From Silene noctiflora (lineage: Eukaryota; Streptophyta; Magnoliopsida; Caryophyllales; Caryophyllaceae): a DNA stretch of 22,269 bases. Of the stretch, positions 1-9,342 are shown piece after piece (position 1 is the stretch's first letter; every line of letters starts with the position of its first letter). The notes below the pieces were generated by a model. It searched no databases. It saw only the letters and a program-made list of their open reading frames with translations, and was not told where the DNA came from. The position numbers and the translations under genes are program-made. The stretch covers positions 39,011 through 61,279 of the forward strand of contig VHZZ01000743.1 of NCBI GenBank assembly GCA_009801015.1, read 5' to 3'.

Positions 1-166
1 CTAATAATATAAGCCTTTACAAAAGAATATACAAGATAAAATTCTTTCTATAGTTACAACGACAATGTATTTTCAATTGGTTGATTTTAGGGACTAATTG
101 ATTGCTTTGTTGGCTGATTGATTTGGTTCCCTTGATTTTGTAGATATTGAAGGAATATGGTTAATA
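1..166 (-). repeat. copia 3' LTR, truncated by window edge
   Basis: This stretch aligns with 5724-5889 over its whole length with about 13 substitutions and no obvious gaps. On the minus strand it begins TATTAACC directly after the polypurine tract. By comparison with the right copy, about 86 bases of this LTR lie to the left of the window. The pol reading frame runs on into this LTR and stops at 94-96. Confidence 0.93.
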
Positions 167-782
167 CGCCCCCGCAAGATGGACGTCGGAGGAATGAGTC
201 CAATCATCTCTCGTAGTTCATGGAAACGATGTTTGTGTAGCGGTTTGGTGAGAGTATCTGCCAGTTGATCTTTGCTAGCAACATGTTGTATACGGATGTG
301 ACCAAATTGTAGTTGTTCTCGGACAAAGTGGAAGGAGAGAGCCATATGCTTCATTCTTGAGTGAAAGACCGATTTTTTAGCATAGAGTGTGGCTGCCATG
401 TTATCACAGTATAGAGTTGGGGGTTTTGTTATGACTACGTTATATTCGGTGAGGAGGTTATGAAGCCAAAGAATTTCTGTGGTGACGGCAGCTACAACAC
501 GAAATTCGGCCTCTGTGGTGGAGAGAGCAAGTCCGCGTTGCTTTTTGGAGGACCATGAGATTGGGTTGCGGCCCAGATAAATTATGTAGCCAGTGGTTGA
601 TATGTAGTTGTCTTTGTCTCCAGCAAAGTCAGCGTCGCAAAACGCATGAAGGCAAAGTGGAGTGGTACGATACAGATGAATGCCGAAGGTCTGAGTGCCT
701 TGGAGGTAGCGGAGAAGGCGCTTTAAGGCTGACTAGTGTTTAGAGGTAGGATGATGTAAAAATTGGGCTAAGCGGTTTACAG
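94..782 (-). pseudogene. copia RNase H domain
   Basis: The RNase H domain of the copia polyprotein degrades the RNA strand of RNA:DNA hybrids during reverse transcription. Visible motifs in order are FCDADFAGD, LSTTEAEF, LYCDN and the C-terminal SKDQLADTLTKPL. These carry the expected acidic residues (D, E, D, D), so this is the only enzymatic domain whose active site still looks intact. The frame is entered by a shift near 783-790, where RPDIAFTVN would be expected and two bases seem to be missing. A TAG at 733-735 replaces the usual Trp of a KHWxALKRLLRYL-type motif. The frame ends inside the 3' LTR. Confidence 0.92.
167..178 (-). other. copia polypurine tract
   Basis: On the minus strand CTTGCGGGGGCG lies immediately upstream of the 3' LTR. 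This is where the plus-strand DNA primer is expected in an LTR retrotransposon. It overlaps the end of the RNase H reading frame. Confidence 0.75.
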
Positions 783-1261
783 TGAAGGCAATCTGGTCTA
801 GTTAGTGAGAGATATTGTAGGCTGCCTACTATTGCGCGATAGTCAGATTGGTCTTGGATGGGGTGGTTGTCTTCACAGATAAGATGGGTTTCGGTTGCCA
901 TTGGTGTTGTATTTGGCTTAGCTTCAGACATTTTGTATTTAACTAGCAGATCATGTACATATTTATATTGATTGAGGTGAAGTCCAAGGGCATTAGGTGT
1001 GACCTCGATGCCAAGAAAGTAGGATAGCGGCCCAAGGTCTTTTATTGGAAAGCGTTGAGATAAATTAGTGACGAATTGTTGTAAATGGTTTTGAGTTGGT
1101 CCAGTAATAATAATATTGTCAACGTAGACAAGCATATAAATACATGTGATTTTGGTGTTGAAAATAAATAAGGATGAATCGGAGATTGATTGTTGAAAGC
1201 CATAGGTGACAAGGTATGTTTTTAGCTCAGTATACCAAGCTCTGGGAGCTTGTTTTAAGCC
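783..1261 (-). pseudogene. copia reverse transcriptase, C-terminal part
   Basis: The frame resumes right after the hAT insertion with YGLKQAPRAWY and continues to LVYVDNIIITG, FPIKDLGPLSYFLGIEV and DYRAIVGSLQYLSLTRPD, all typical copia RT and connection motifs. The catalytic YVDD box reads YVDN (N codon at 1115-1117), which removes a metal-binding Asp and should abolish polymerisation. The target duplication 1262-1269 marks the break. The frame shifts near 783-790 on entry to RNase H. Confidence 0.93.
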
Positions 1262-1269
1262 ATAAATAG
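1262..1269. repeat. hAT target-site duplication, left copy
   Basis: The 8-bp ATAAATAG matches GTAAATAG at 2483-2490 with one mismatch. Removing one copy plus the insert rejoins the RT motif KLNKAIYGLKQ in frame. Eight base pairs is the normal duplication length for hAT transposons. Confidence 0.88.
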
Positions 1270-1413
1270 CAGTGGCGTATCTAGAATTTATAAAATGGCG
1301 GTGTTTTAATAAAATTTATATAGCATGAAAAAACGCCAAAATATAAATACTCAGATAATTCATAATACAATTTACGCTAAGGGCTTGAAGGCAAGAAAAT
1401 GTGATCTAGTACA

Positions 1414-1605
1414 TCATCGGTTTGAACTAGACGAAAAACATCTTTCTCTATATATAAATGTGACTAAGCAATCATTCAATTCTTGATTCCCTATGTTCTT
1501 TCTTAATTTGTTATTCACAGACATCATTGCGGATAAAGCTCGTTCCACGTTTGCGGTTAGCACGAAAAATAATAATATTAACCTTATTAGAAGATATACT
1601 CCGTA
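1414..1605 (-). pseudogene. hAT transposase C-terminal dimerisation domain remnant
   Basis: The minus-strand frame gives YLLIRLILFFVLTANVERAL, then SAMMSVNNKLRKNIGNQELN and DCLVTFIYRER before TGA at 1414-1416. TANVERALSAM...LRKNIGNQELNDCLV closely follows the TATVERxFSAMxxxKxxLRxxxxxxxxNDCLV signature of the hAT C-terminal dimerisation domain, in the form found in plant TTF-type zinc-finger (ZMYM1-like) transposases. A TAG at 1606-1608 blocks the frame upstream, and the catalytic region and zinc finger are absent. Confidence 0.88.
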
Positions 1606-1796
1606 CTAGGTTGTCACAGGATTTGCTATGTCAGTGTGAATATTAATCATTAATGCACAAAAGGCCAAAGGTTAATATTCTCGTCAATTCCATTAACCAC
1701 AAAGCTACAAACGACAAAGCTTACTTGATAATTTCTTATATCTAATCACCTAATTGTAAAAAGCATTTTAGACGAAAAAAATCAAATTCCGTATTC

Positions 1797-1860
1797 TTTT
1801 TTTTTAATGAAATGTAAGAATATATTAATCAAAAAACCGTCTCAATTACATGGAAAAGAC
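1797..1860 (-). repeat. possible 3' end of a LINE-like insertion inside the hAT
   Basis: On the minus strand an A/T-rich stretch (TTGATTAATATATTC...) runs into an A9 tract at 1805-1797, the layout of a retroposon 3' end. No target duplication or coding sequence was identified, so this may be ordinary A/T-rich hAT filler. Confidence 0.22.
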
Positions 1861-2482
1861 CATCCCACGGATTAGGCCAACTCCACACTAAACATAGGCC
1901 TAGCCCAATACAAAAACACAACCAATAAAAAACCCCAAACAAATACAACTAACAAATATAAATGAACCTATTTTCATTCAACAAAACCAGACATCTCCCT
2001 TTTATTACTGCTGCACCATTCCTTCATCATCCATTTTCTAGATCCTTCACCATTTCTTCTCCAAATTCATTATTTACATAATTGGCTAATTGGCAAATTG
2101 TTAATGCTTACTCATTAATTTTATAAACCTAATTTGGCTAATTGCTTACAATCACTCAACCATAAAACCATTTCAATAATTCTTTTCGAAGACGGAAAAT
2201 GTGAGACGGTGATGACTGATGATGTCTTCTAATTTGTCGCCGCTTGATTGCTTGAAGCCTTGAAATATTGGAAATTATGTATAGAAAATTTTGGGAAGAT
2301 TGAAATCGTGAAAGATATGGGGTTATATTTTGGTTGCTCTGTAGTCCGTATGTGAGTTCCTGTATATGATTTGCAACATTTCATTCGTTTTTTTTCTTTT
2401 TTTTGAAACTATTCTAATTTTTTTTCCTGAAAATTAATGGAGGTGAGGTTCACCCCCATCACCTTCTGTAAATCCACCCCTG

Positions 2483-2490
2483 GTAAATAG
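2483..2490. repeat. hAT target-site duplication, right copy
   Basis: GTAAATAG pairs with ATAAATAG at 1262-1269 and directly abuts the right terminal repeat of the hAT element. Confidence 0.88.
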
Positions 2491-3105
2491 CCTTGTTTAA
2501 TTTGCAAACATAGTTGGGTTTAGCGATATCAACGAAGCCTTGGGGTTGAACCATATAGACATTGTCATTTAAGGTACCTTGCAAAAAAGCGTTGCTAACA
2601 TCTAGTTGACGTAGTGACCATGAGTTGGTGACGGCTAGTGAAAGGATTCAACGAACCGTTGTTGGTTTTACAACCGGGCTGAAAGTTTTGGTGTAATCTA
2701 TTCCTAGACGTTGGTGAAATCCTTTTGCAACTAGTCGTGCTTTATGTTGTTTGAGGGAACCATCGGGGTTATATTTATTGCGATAGACCCACTTGCATCC
2801 TATTATATTTTCAGACGATTGTTTAAGGACTAAAGTCCAGGTGTGACTTCATTCAAGAGCTTAGAATTCATCTTGCTTAGCGGTTCTCCATTGAGGTGAA
2901 ATCAGAGCTTGTTTTACAGTAGTTGTTAATGAGTGAGCAGTAGTGGAAGCATGAGCGAAATTGACATATTTTGGATTGGGCTTTCTTATATTGTTATCGA
3001 GACGGGTTACAATAGTGCGACGCGGTGGGAGTGTTGGTGGCGTAGGAGGTTGGTCAGAGGTAGGAGATTCGTGAGGTGTAGAGGAGAGGGGTGAATATGG
3101 TGGAG
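2483..3105 (-). pseudogene. copia reverse transcriptase, N-terminal part
   Basis: Minus-strand motifs in order are [50 protein letters not shown] and [12 protein letters not shown], ending KLNKAIY where the hAT inserted. The first catalytic Asp (QLDV) is present. The frame has three stops (within DEF*ALE*SHTW and after PTTVR), all explicable by C-to-T changes at CAA or CGA codons. A frameshift near 3105 separates it from the proline-rich integrase tail upstream. Confidence 0.93.
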
Positions 3106-4300
3106 GGTTGAGGGACCATATGGGGAAACAGGTGTGGGGTTTTCAGTTGTGGAGGGAGCGACCATGGGAGAGGACGATTTGTGAGCTTGTGGCCGGCTAG
3201 TATAGACCTTGGTTATAGGAGGACGAGTAATAGGGATGCTTGGGGTAGTGGACGTGGTGGTGGAAGGTGGTGTGGGGACGGTAGGTGATAAGACTGGGAG
3301 AACTAGGTGACACCAATCATCAGGAGTGATGTTCATGGAGAGAGGGGACGGGTTGTTGAGAAGCCGAGTGTATGGAAATTCGTCTTCAATGAACTTGACA
3401 TGGCGAGAGGTATAGAAGCGGTTGGTTTTGGGGTCAAGACAGTGATAGGCACTTTGTGTGGAGGAATATCCAACAAAGATGCAAGGGATGGAACGATATT
3501 CGAGTTTGTGCTTTGCATATGGCCGTAGCCATGGATAACAAAGACACCCAAANTTATGTAACTTTGTATAATCGGGTTGTAAATTATGCATTTTCGAGTA
3601 TGGTGTATGGTCGTTTAGTATAGGAGTAGGAAGTCTGTTTATAAGGTATGTTGCCGTACTAAGAGCAAATGGCCAGAAAGTTGTGGGGAGATTTGCGTAT
3701 GATAGAAGTGCTAGACCCATTTCAACAATGTGACGGTGTCTTCTTTCGGCATATCCATTATGTTCCGGGGTATGAGGCGGAGAGGTGAAATGGTTTATAC
3801 CATGGTCAAGTAATGTGTGGTTTAATTTCTGAAATTCGCCTCCATTATTGGAGAAGAATTGACGAATTGGTTTTTGGAAAAAAATTTCCACTAGTGCTTT
3901 AAAGCGAATAAATACTTGCGTTGTTTCGGATTTTTGCTTAAGCGGAAAAGGCCATATATATTTACTAAAGTGGTCTACGAAAACGTTGTAATATTTATAG
4001 TTTTCGCGAGAATAGACGGGGCTAGTCCATAGGCCGAAGTAAATGAGATCGAGCGGTGCATTGGTTTTAAATGACAATGTTGTGAATGACAATTTCTTGC
4101 TTTTGCTAATATGACACGATTCACAAAAAGAAAAACTGGAAAGATTAAATGATAAATTTTTATTAATAATTTTCATAACATCAAAGGTTGGATGGCCTAA
4201 TTTGTGATGCCATGAGATTGAAGTTGAGCCTTTCTGAGTAGAATAGACAGTTGGTTGCAACAGACTCAACTCGTAAATACCATACTTAGCTCGGCCCTGG
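3106..4300 (-). pseudogene. copia integrase (GAG-pre-integrase plus core), inactivated
   Basis: Integrase inserts the element cDNA into host DNA. An HHCC finger is present (WHHKLGHPTFDVM...CESCHIS), followed by the core and a Pro/Thr/Ser-rich tail that loses frame near 3105. The DDE triad is damaged: the first Asp is Gly in YFGLW (4033-4035) and the second is Asn in SNNGGEF (3847-3849); only the Glu in YAERRHRH (3745-3747) remains. The conserved INRLPTP and GYSSTQ segments downstream are recognisable. One ambiguous base lies at 3553. The frame is open upstream into protease. Confidence 0.94.
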
Positions 4301-4735
4301 AGTAGTGTTTCTCCCGTCGATATTGCCTTAATAACAAAAGAAGAGGGTGAGAAAATAACATATGCATTATTGTCTCGACATAGTTGCGAGATTGATAAAA
4401 TATTACGGGATATTTTTGGTACATGTAAAAAATTATTGAATTTAAGAGAGGAGAGAGGCAGAGTGAAAGAACCTATATTGGCAATATTGAGAGCAGATCC
4501 ATTTCCAATAATGAGGTCGTCTGAGCCATGGTAGGGTGAATAAAAAGCAAGTGTATCAAGGTCATGGGTGACATGGTGGGAAGCCCCATTGTCTAGGAGG
4601 TAGTTAGGGTTAGGGTTGGTGGTACCATAGGTGGCTGTGTGGACTTGCGGTGGTTGTTCATGCTGACGGGTTGGTGGTTCGGGAAAAATAATGGTGGGGA
4701 AGAGTTTACGGAAAAGGGGACAGTCGGCTATGACA
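4301..4735 (-). pseudogene. copia aspartic protease, altered active site
   Basis: This region is in frame with the zinc knuckle upstream and integrase downstream. The pepsin-like active site reads LLDNGASHHVT (DNGA at 4582-4593) instead of the usual DSGA or DTGA. It is followed by DDLIIGNGSALNI and LHVPKISRNILSISQL, standard for copia protease. Asn in place of the catalytic-loop Ser/Thr fits a G-to-A change in a Ser AGC/AGT codon and would be expected to impair cleavage of the polyprotein. Confidence 0.88.
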
Positions 4736-5536
4736 TGGCCGACTTGTCGACACCATTGGCAGCGACCTTTGAATGGACGGGGATTCGGGTTTGTAGAGGG
4801 TTGGATGCAGTTGGTTTTATGGTTGTAGGAAGGAGTGTGATTGGGTCGTGGGTTGCCACGGTATTGGTGGTGGTGACGGTAAGCACAGTGGTAGGTTGTT
4901 GCTTGAGAAGGAGTTCGTGTTGAAGCAATTACTCATGGAGTACTACAAGCGAGATGGGATTGTCGGGGGCACGGACCGTGTCCATGACGGGTTTGTATAG
5001 ATTGTAGTCAAGGCCTTTGAAGACCTTGAATACAATGTCTTCCGGATCAAGAATTTTTCCGATTGAAGCAAGTTGGTCAATACATGCTTTAATGGAATTC
5101 ATGTAGTCGGTGATTGATTGGTCTGTGGTTTTTGCTATTGAATCAAGAAGATCCTTAATTTGCATTATGTGAGCACGGGAAGGGTTAGCATAGGTGCGAG
5201 CTAATATGTCCTAAGCGTCTTTCGAGGTTTTGGCTCGGACGACAGATGATAGGGTACCCATGAGGGCGCCTAGAATCAGTCCGTCTTGTTTCAGCCATGT
5301 GAAATAAGCAGGGTTGGGAGGTCGGTGTTATCATCACCAGTGATGGTTGGTGAGGGTGACAGATTGGATCCGTCTAAGAAGCCCAATAGACTGTAACCAA
5401 ACAGGATGTGGGAGAGTTGGAACTGCCATGATGTATAGTTTAAGGGTGTAAGTTTGACACAGTGACTCAGGTCAAGTGAGGTGAGGGGTGCAGCGGTTTC
5501 GTGTGGTTTAGGAATGGTGGTTTCGTGGTTGGTCAT
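4736..5536 (-). pseudogene. copia gag with CCHC zinc knuckle
   Basis: Gag forms the virus-like particle. The likely start is ATG at 5534-5536 (MTNHETT). It continues with LTPLNYTSWQFQLSHILFGY, a copia gag N-terminal motif, then AYFTWLKQDGLILGALMGTL and YANPSRAHIMQIKDLLDSIA of the UBN2-type gag. Near its end is a perfect CX2CX4HX4C knuckle, CQWCRQVGHVIADC (first Cys codon 4759-4761). Breaks are a frameshift near 5320, TAG at 5211-5213, TAA at 4929-4931 and a frameshift near 4890. Confidence 0.93.
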
Positions 5537-5629
5537 GGTGGCAGCAGGTCTGGGTAAGGAGGTGGTGGTGCGTTTGAAGAGGGTGCGATGAGGGTGAAAG
5601 TTGATTTTGGAGGATCGTTTGTGACTCCT

Positions 5630-5637
5630 TGATACCA
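5630..5637 (-). other. copia primer-binding site
   Basis: On the minus strand TGGTATCA follows the end of the 5' LTR (...TTACA) with no gap. This matches the initiator-tRNA-Met PBS (TGGTATCAGAGC) in its first eight bases; the next bases (AGGAGT) diverge. Confidence 0.85.
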
Positions 5638-5889
5638 TGTAAGACTTCGTTAAGATGATTTTTTTGATACATATTGACAAAGATAAAAGGTATATATATA
5701 TGATAGAGTAATACTAAATAAGGCTAATAATATGAGCCTTTACATAAGAATATACAAGATAAATTTTTTTCTATAGTTACAGTGAGAATGTATTTTCAAT
5801 TGCTTGATTTTAGGGACTAATTGATTGCTTTGTTAGGTAATTGATTTGGTTCCCTTTATTTTGTAGATATGGAAGGAATATGGTTAATA
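5638..5889 (-). repeat. copia 5' LTR
   Basis: This 252-bp LTR reads TATTAACC...TTACA on the minus strand, with TA/CA rather than TG/CA ends. The right boundary is where similarity to the left copy stops (5889/166). The left boundary is set by the abutting PBS. Bases 5890-5894 (AAGTA) are the expected right target duplication, which cannot be checked because the other side is outside the window. Confidence 0.9.
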
Positions 5890-6254
5890 AAGTAGACCAC
5901 ATTGGTAATAATTGGTTCTAACGCATTGCCTAAATTACGAAGCAGTAAATTAACTACTTTATATATGAAACAACCCAAGAAATTCGAATAAGAAAACTTA
6001 TGTTATTTTAATTTGGGTTCATATCGTTGAGTTTCCAAATGCATTCTACCCATAAACCTGAAAGAATATGCCTTATGGGTAGCCTGATCAGACTTGTTTC
6101 GACTCAATCCACAAATATCGTCCGTTAATCCATTACTATTACAAATGTGACGGGAGACGATTATGCGATATATTGAACCCACCAAGAAAAAAGTTACATG
6201 AACCTACCAAGGGCTTGTTTGGTTGACATAAGGGAATTAAAGTTCCCAGGAACT
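5890..6254. repeat. non-coding left part of the duplicated block, copy 1
   Basis: No credible gene. About 5937-6000 resembles 11371-11440 (shared GCAGT(G)AAATTAACTA, ATGAAAC and neighbouring words), so the host duplication extends beyond the coding relic. At 6209 the phrase GGGCTTGTTTGGTTGA resembles the edges of some plant miniature transposons, but no second end was found. Confidence 0.45.
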
Positions 6255-6896
6255 TCAAGCAATAAAAAATAGCAAGCATTGCTGAAATAAATCCAAGAAG
6301 AGGAAGTTGTTACCAGTTATACGGAATACAAGTTCGTTACTTCCTACGTGGTTAGAAAAATATACAGTATCCTCATCTTCGGCATTAGCCAATTCCTGAG
6401 ACAACACATGGCAATTGAGCATCATCCCTGTCAAGGGAACATTGCATTGGAACATAGGTGGGTTATTCAAGCGTAGATGTCAAACAAAAGTGTTACTCAG
6501 AATTCTCAACCGTGATATTGAAACCTTTATAATAACATCGATTCTTCCTAACTCTTGCGAATTAAATTCAGGATCACTCAGAGCTTTTATTGAAAATTTG
6601 AGACAACTAGCAGGCCTCAAACTGCACACAAAGATACTTCCTTGTATGCATTTTCGTGCAGTCCCAACAGTTCGTGAAGGTTGGATATTTTGCAGTGGAA
6701 TTCTAAAGATGTCATCAAAGTTTTGCCAAATTGAAGGTGGAACGATTACGTATTTTCCTTCAGGCTCTAACATTCTTCTCGGTAGTAAAGGCGGTGCTTC
6801 TTCAGAGAATTCAAAAACGACGCTAGTCGGTGTGTCTTCAAGTAAAGATTCATCAGTGGAGGGAATCAGAATTGGCGGGCTCTCAGAATCCGACAT
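6255..6896 (-). pseudogene. MSDSE-family coding relic, copy 1 (unknown function)
   Basis: I do not recognise this family. The chosen start is ATG at 6894-6896 (MSDSESPPI), because the second copy also starts MSDSE. The frame gives an acidic, Ser/Pro-rich N-terminus, then IFVCSLRPASCLKFSIKAL, and after a TGA at 6480-6482 continues in the same frame through ELANAEDEDTVYFSN to a hydrophobic C-terminus ending at 6255. The total is about 213 codons. The TGA aligns with a Gly codon in copy 2 (YVLGHLHL versus FV*HLRL), so a single substitution could have broken it. No signal peptide or catalytic motif is evident. Confidence 0.55.
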
Positions 6897-6969
6897 GGTG
6901 GAAAGAAGAGTTCGAAAAGAGGAGAGAATTAGAGATGTTTGTTGTTCTGACAATGCAGTTTGTGAGTGA

Positions 6970-7379
6970 GTATCGGCTCAGAAAAGGGGTACAAGCAAAT
7001 GACTTATTAATACTTCCGTTATTTATAATAGAATAAAGTAAAATGACCTAGCACACGAGTTGTTGTTCTTTATATTGTACCACAAGATACACTTCACGAC
7101 GTAATTCTTATTTTGGATCATCTGAAAACATTATTTTCTTTATTAGCGCGAGATCAAGATGTGTACATTTGATGTTGTTACCCAACAGTTCCTTGAGGTA
7201 CCACAGTAATGATAATGCTGCTGCGTTGTTGTTCAACCGCCTAACTGGTTAGACGAAAACTGAATCAGTGTCATATATATAAGATTTAAGTTCGTCAGGT
7301 TCATTTCAGTGACTCGTCTACATTGGTGTATACTACTTTAGGTCAGTTGTGATATTTGAGTACAGTATGCGTAACCGGT
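6970..7379. other. intergenic stretch, no gene seen
   Basis: A+T-rich sequence upstream of the minus-strand MSDSE copy 1. The first bases beyond the start codon keep partial similarity to the same position in copy 2 (GAGAGAATTA near 6924 and near 12231), so it may hold the former promoter. No core element is convincing. Confidence 0.4.
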
Positions 7380-7740
7380 ACCGTGCCATATTGATGAGTT
7401 GATGACTATATGAAGTCTTACAAACTGAACACAGTAATTGATTTGAAATCGCAAAAATATAGAAGAAAGGACTCTCATATGATGTAAGACAGCTACATGT
7501 ACTCTTAACCGTCAGCATTCTATTACGTGCTCATACAACAAGCAGCTAGGTAGTTGAACAGAAACAACAACATATTCAATGTCCTGAAACCTATGAATTC
7601 TGTAATTATGATCTTGAGATTCTGCAAACTTAACCTTACAAGTCGAGCAACGCATACAAGTATTAAAAATGTAACATAGCAGTGGTGCATCAGTATATGA
7701 GCAAGCTAGCTTCTGCTGACCTATAAAAGTATAAGGAGAC
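7380..7740. repeat. duplicated non-coding segment X plus B3-gene 3' flank
   Basis: Bases 7400-7592 resemble 13163-13366 (shared words around GATGACTATATGA, TGATTTGAAAT, ATAGAAGA, CGTGCTCATAC, AGCAGCTA, TCAATGTC). Bases 7630-7725 (CTTACAAG...TATTAAAAATGTAACATAGCAG...AAGCTAGCTTCTG) resemble the sequences downstream of both B3-like relics (8495-8590; 12450-12560). This looks like a remnant of another repeat unit that lost its coding part. Confidence 0.6.
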
Positions 7741-8415
7741 CGAGAGAAATTTGATCAATTTGGAGACATATAAGAATTGAGAAAGATGAATTTTAAAAGG
7801 GAGAAAGACGATGACATGATCAAACTTGATAAAAATTAGAGATTTTGATGGTAACCAAAAGAATGATCTATTATTGTAGACAATTATTATAAATAAGTAT
7901 CATGACCTCATATATGAGTACTTTCTTCAAATTATTACGATGTATCTTATTTTATACTCCTTACAATCTCATGACATCTCTCAGTCTCTGTACATTGCTA
8001 CTAATGACGGGGTCTAAATACCCCTGATAAACACACGATCTTCAGTCCCTCACAATCGGATGGTTCACTTAAGTCTAAGCAACTTCAAAGGTCGAGTATC
8101 TAAGCTCTTCTTGGAAAACTTATGAGTTAAAGGCTAACTTGGTTGAGAACGTGTAACTCTCACTTCGAATGACCCCTTTTTGAGATAGCCACTTGTGACC
8201 TTTATAAATTCTGCAAGGGGCCGTAAAGATGGAAAAATCCCTTCATATTCGAACTTTCACTCTTTCTACCTTAAGGCATATCCAAGCGTAGAGTTCACAC
8301 ATTCGAGCACCACCAGGACATGTTTAGAGGTCAAGAATTCCATCTAAGTCTAAAATTAAGGGACTTAGTTTCGTACCTAAACAATTACAGTATTTTGTAC
8401 GAAAATGACAATCAC
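7741..8415. other. unassigned non-coding stretch
   Basis: No gene, terminal repeat or boundary could be supported. The phrase GGGGTCTAAATACCCC at 8009 recalls GTGGTGTAAATACCCC at 9517 inside the solo LTR, so a degraded LTR fragment is possible but unproven. Confidence 0.3.
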
Positions 8416-8597
8416 AAACTGATATATCACAGAATTCTGCCAAGTTAACCAACAATCCTCGTAATGTATACTAAAAATATTACGAACCATACAAACCAAG
8501 CGACACATACGAGTATTAGAAATGTAACATAGCAGACGTATCAAGCAAAAACACTATGGTGAATCAGCATATAAGCAAGCTAGCTTCTGGTGATCTT

Positions 8598-9200
8598 TTA
8601 AGAGCGGCGAGTCCAACATTCCCTCATAAACACTAGGTACCCCACTTCCCCAAGGTTAAATATCAAGATGATCCTCTTGGATCGTTCTGCATGAAAGAGC
8701 ACCACGGCAACGCTAGTATTAGTCAATTCAAAATTTGTACTGTAACTCTCCCCTGCAACCATTCTGCAACTTCCATCAGCCTATAACAATGAATGGTGGA
8801 TTCCGTGTATGAAAATAATGAAGGAAATGTTTATTTGGTGGAACAATGAATGGTATTTCAGATGTTACCTTAAGCATGGGATAGTTGGCAGTCCATGAGT
8901 TATAGTTTCCTGCCCTGAGAGTTGCGGTGTTATTCTTGATGTCAACTGAAACTGGCACACAGCATGAAAGTAGATTGTTAGAGATTAGAGTAAGACATCA
9001 TTTTCTGCCTTTTTGTTTGTTATTTCCAATTATAGAATTTTCACATTGAGCAAGAAAAAAAAACCTTGAGGCGCTTTTTGCTGGAGTAGATGGTACAGTA
9101 GCTGCAAAGAAGAGCGACATGTCTGGAAACTTTCGGATTGCAGCAGAGTTATCTCCCAATTGTACAAAAAACCTTCTATTATATTCAGTTCCTTCCACCA
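8598..9200 (-). pseudogene. B3-domain (REM-like) gene fragment, copy 1
   Basis: Three exon-like pieces. Exon A (about 9200-9080) encodes RRFFVQLGDNSAAIRKFPDM and following residues. Exon B (8945-8869) encodes DIKNNTATLRAGNYNSWTAN and ends AAG|GTAACA. Exon C (8780-8598) starts after ATAG and encodes 60 residues including RMVAGESYSTNFELTNTSVA and VVLFHAER before TAA at 8598-8600. The B-C intron (8781-8868) is GT-AG and keeps phase. TLRxGxxNSW...GxSYxTNxxLxxTxVxVxLF follows the pattern of plant REM-type B3 DNA-binding domains; this is my recognition, not a search. A 29-bp deletion between ATCT repeats in exon A breaks the frame, and no upstream exons are present. Confidence 0.5.
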
Positions 9201-9337
9201 AACAATAAAATGAAAAACAGCACATCAGACATCAGACATTAGACAACATTGTAAACATGAGTGGGCCATCTCGGGTGGACATTTATCTAAGCATCACCTC
9301 ACGGGCAGGGTCGTTTTGAGGTCATTTTTATTCAAGC
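9201..9337. other. flank shared by the two B3-like copies
   Basis: Bases 9226-9260 (CATCAGACATtAGACAACATTGTAAACAT) closely match 13026-13055, and CCATCTCGGGTGGACA near 9268 resembles GTCATCTCGTGTGCAC near 13132. This is duplicated non-coding sequence on the 5' side of the B3-like exon A. Confidence 0.6.
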
Positions 9338-9342
9338 ATATT
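9338..9342. repeat. solo-LTR target duplication, left
   Basis: ATATT precedes the LTR start TGATAGTG; the right side reads ATATG (11073-11077), so four of five bases match. Confidence 0.6.

Larger units (their letters stand above)
1270..2482 (-). mobile_element. hAT-family DNA transposon, deletion derivative
   Basis: This 1213-bp insert begins CAGTGGCGTATCTAGA and ends with the inverse of CAGGGGTGGATTTACA, giving imperfect terminal inverted repeats of the CAGGGGCGGAT type. It has 8-bp target duplications on both sides. It retains only the last roughly 60 codons of a transposase (1414-1605, minus), so it is non-autonomous. The transposase frame points toward the left end. The rest is A+T-rich and non-coding. 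It landed in the copia RT, so it is younger than the copia insertion. Confidence 0.9.
1..5889 (-). mobile_element. Ty1/copia LTR retrotransposon, degenerate
   Basis: A nearly full-length copia element is read on the minus strand: 5' LTR (5638-5889), PBS (5630-5637), gag, protease, integrase, RT, RNase H, PPT (167-178) and 3' LTR (1-166, cut by the window start). The domain order gag-PR-IN-RT-RH defines copia. The two LTRs share about 153 of 166 comparable bases by my hand count, so the insertion is not recent. The coding region carries several stops and frameshifts plus altered catalytic residues, so it cannot be autonomous. A hAT element (1270-2482) interrupts the RT. The left end and the left target duplication lie outside the window. 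Confidence 0.95.

Noticed and set aside
3307..3551. Open frames on both strands overlapping the integrase tail
   Set aside because: They overlap the copia pol frame, have no family-like motifs and follow its codon composition; they are shadows.
8005..8030. Possible second LTR fragment marked by GGGGTCTAAATACCCC
   Set aside because: Only one short phrase is shared with the solo LTR; no ends, duplications or longer alignment could be shown.
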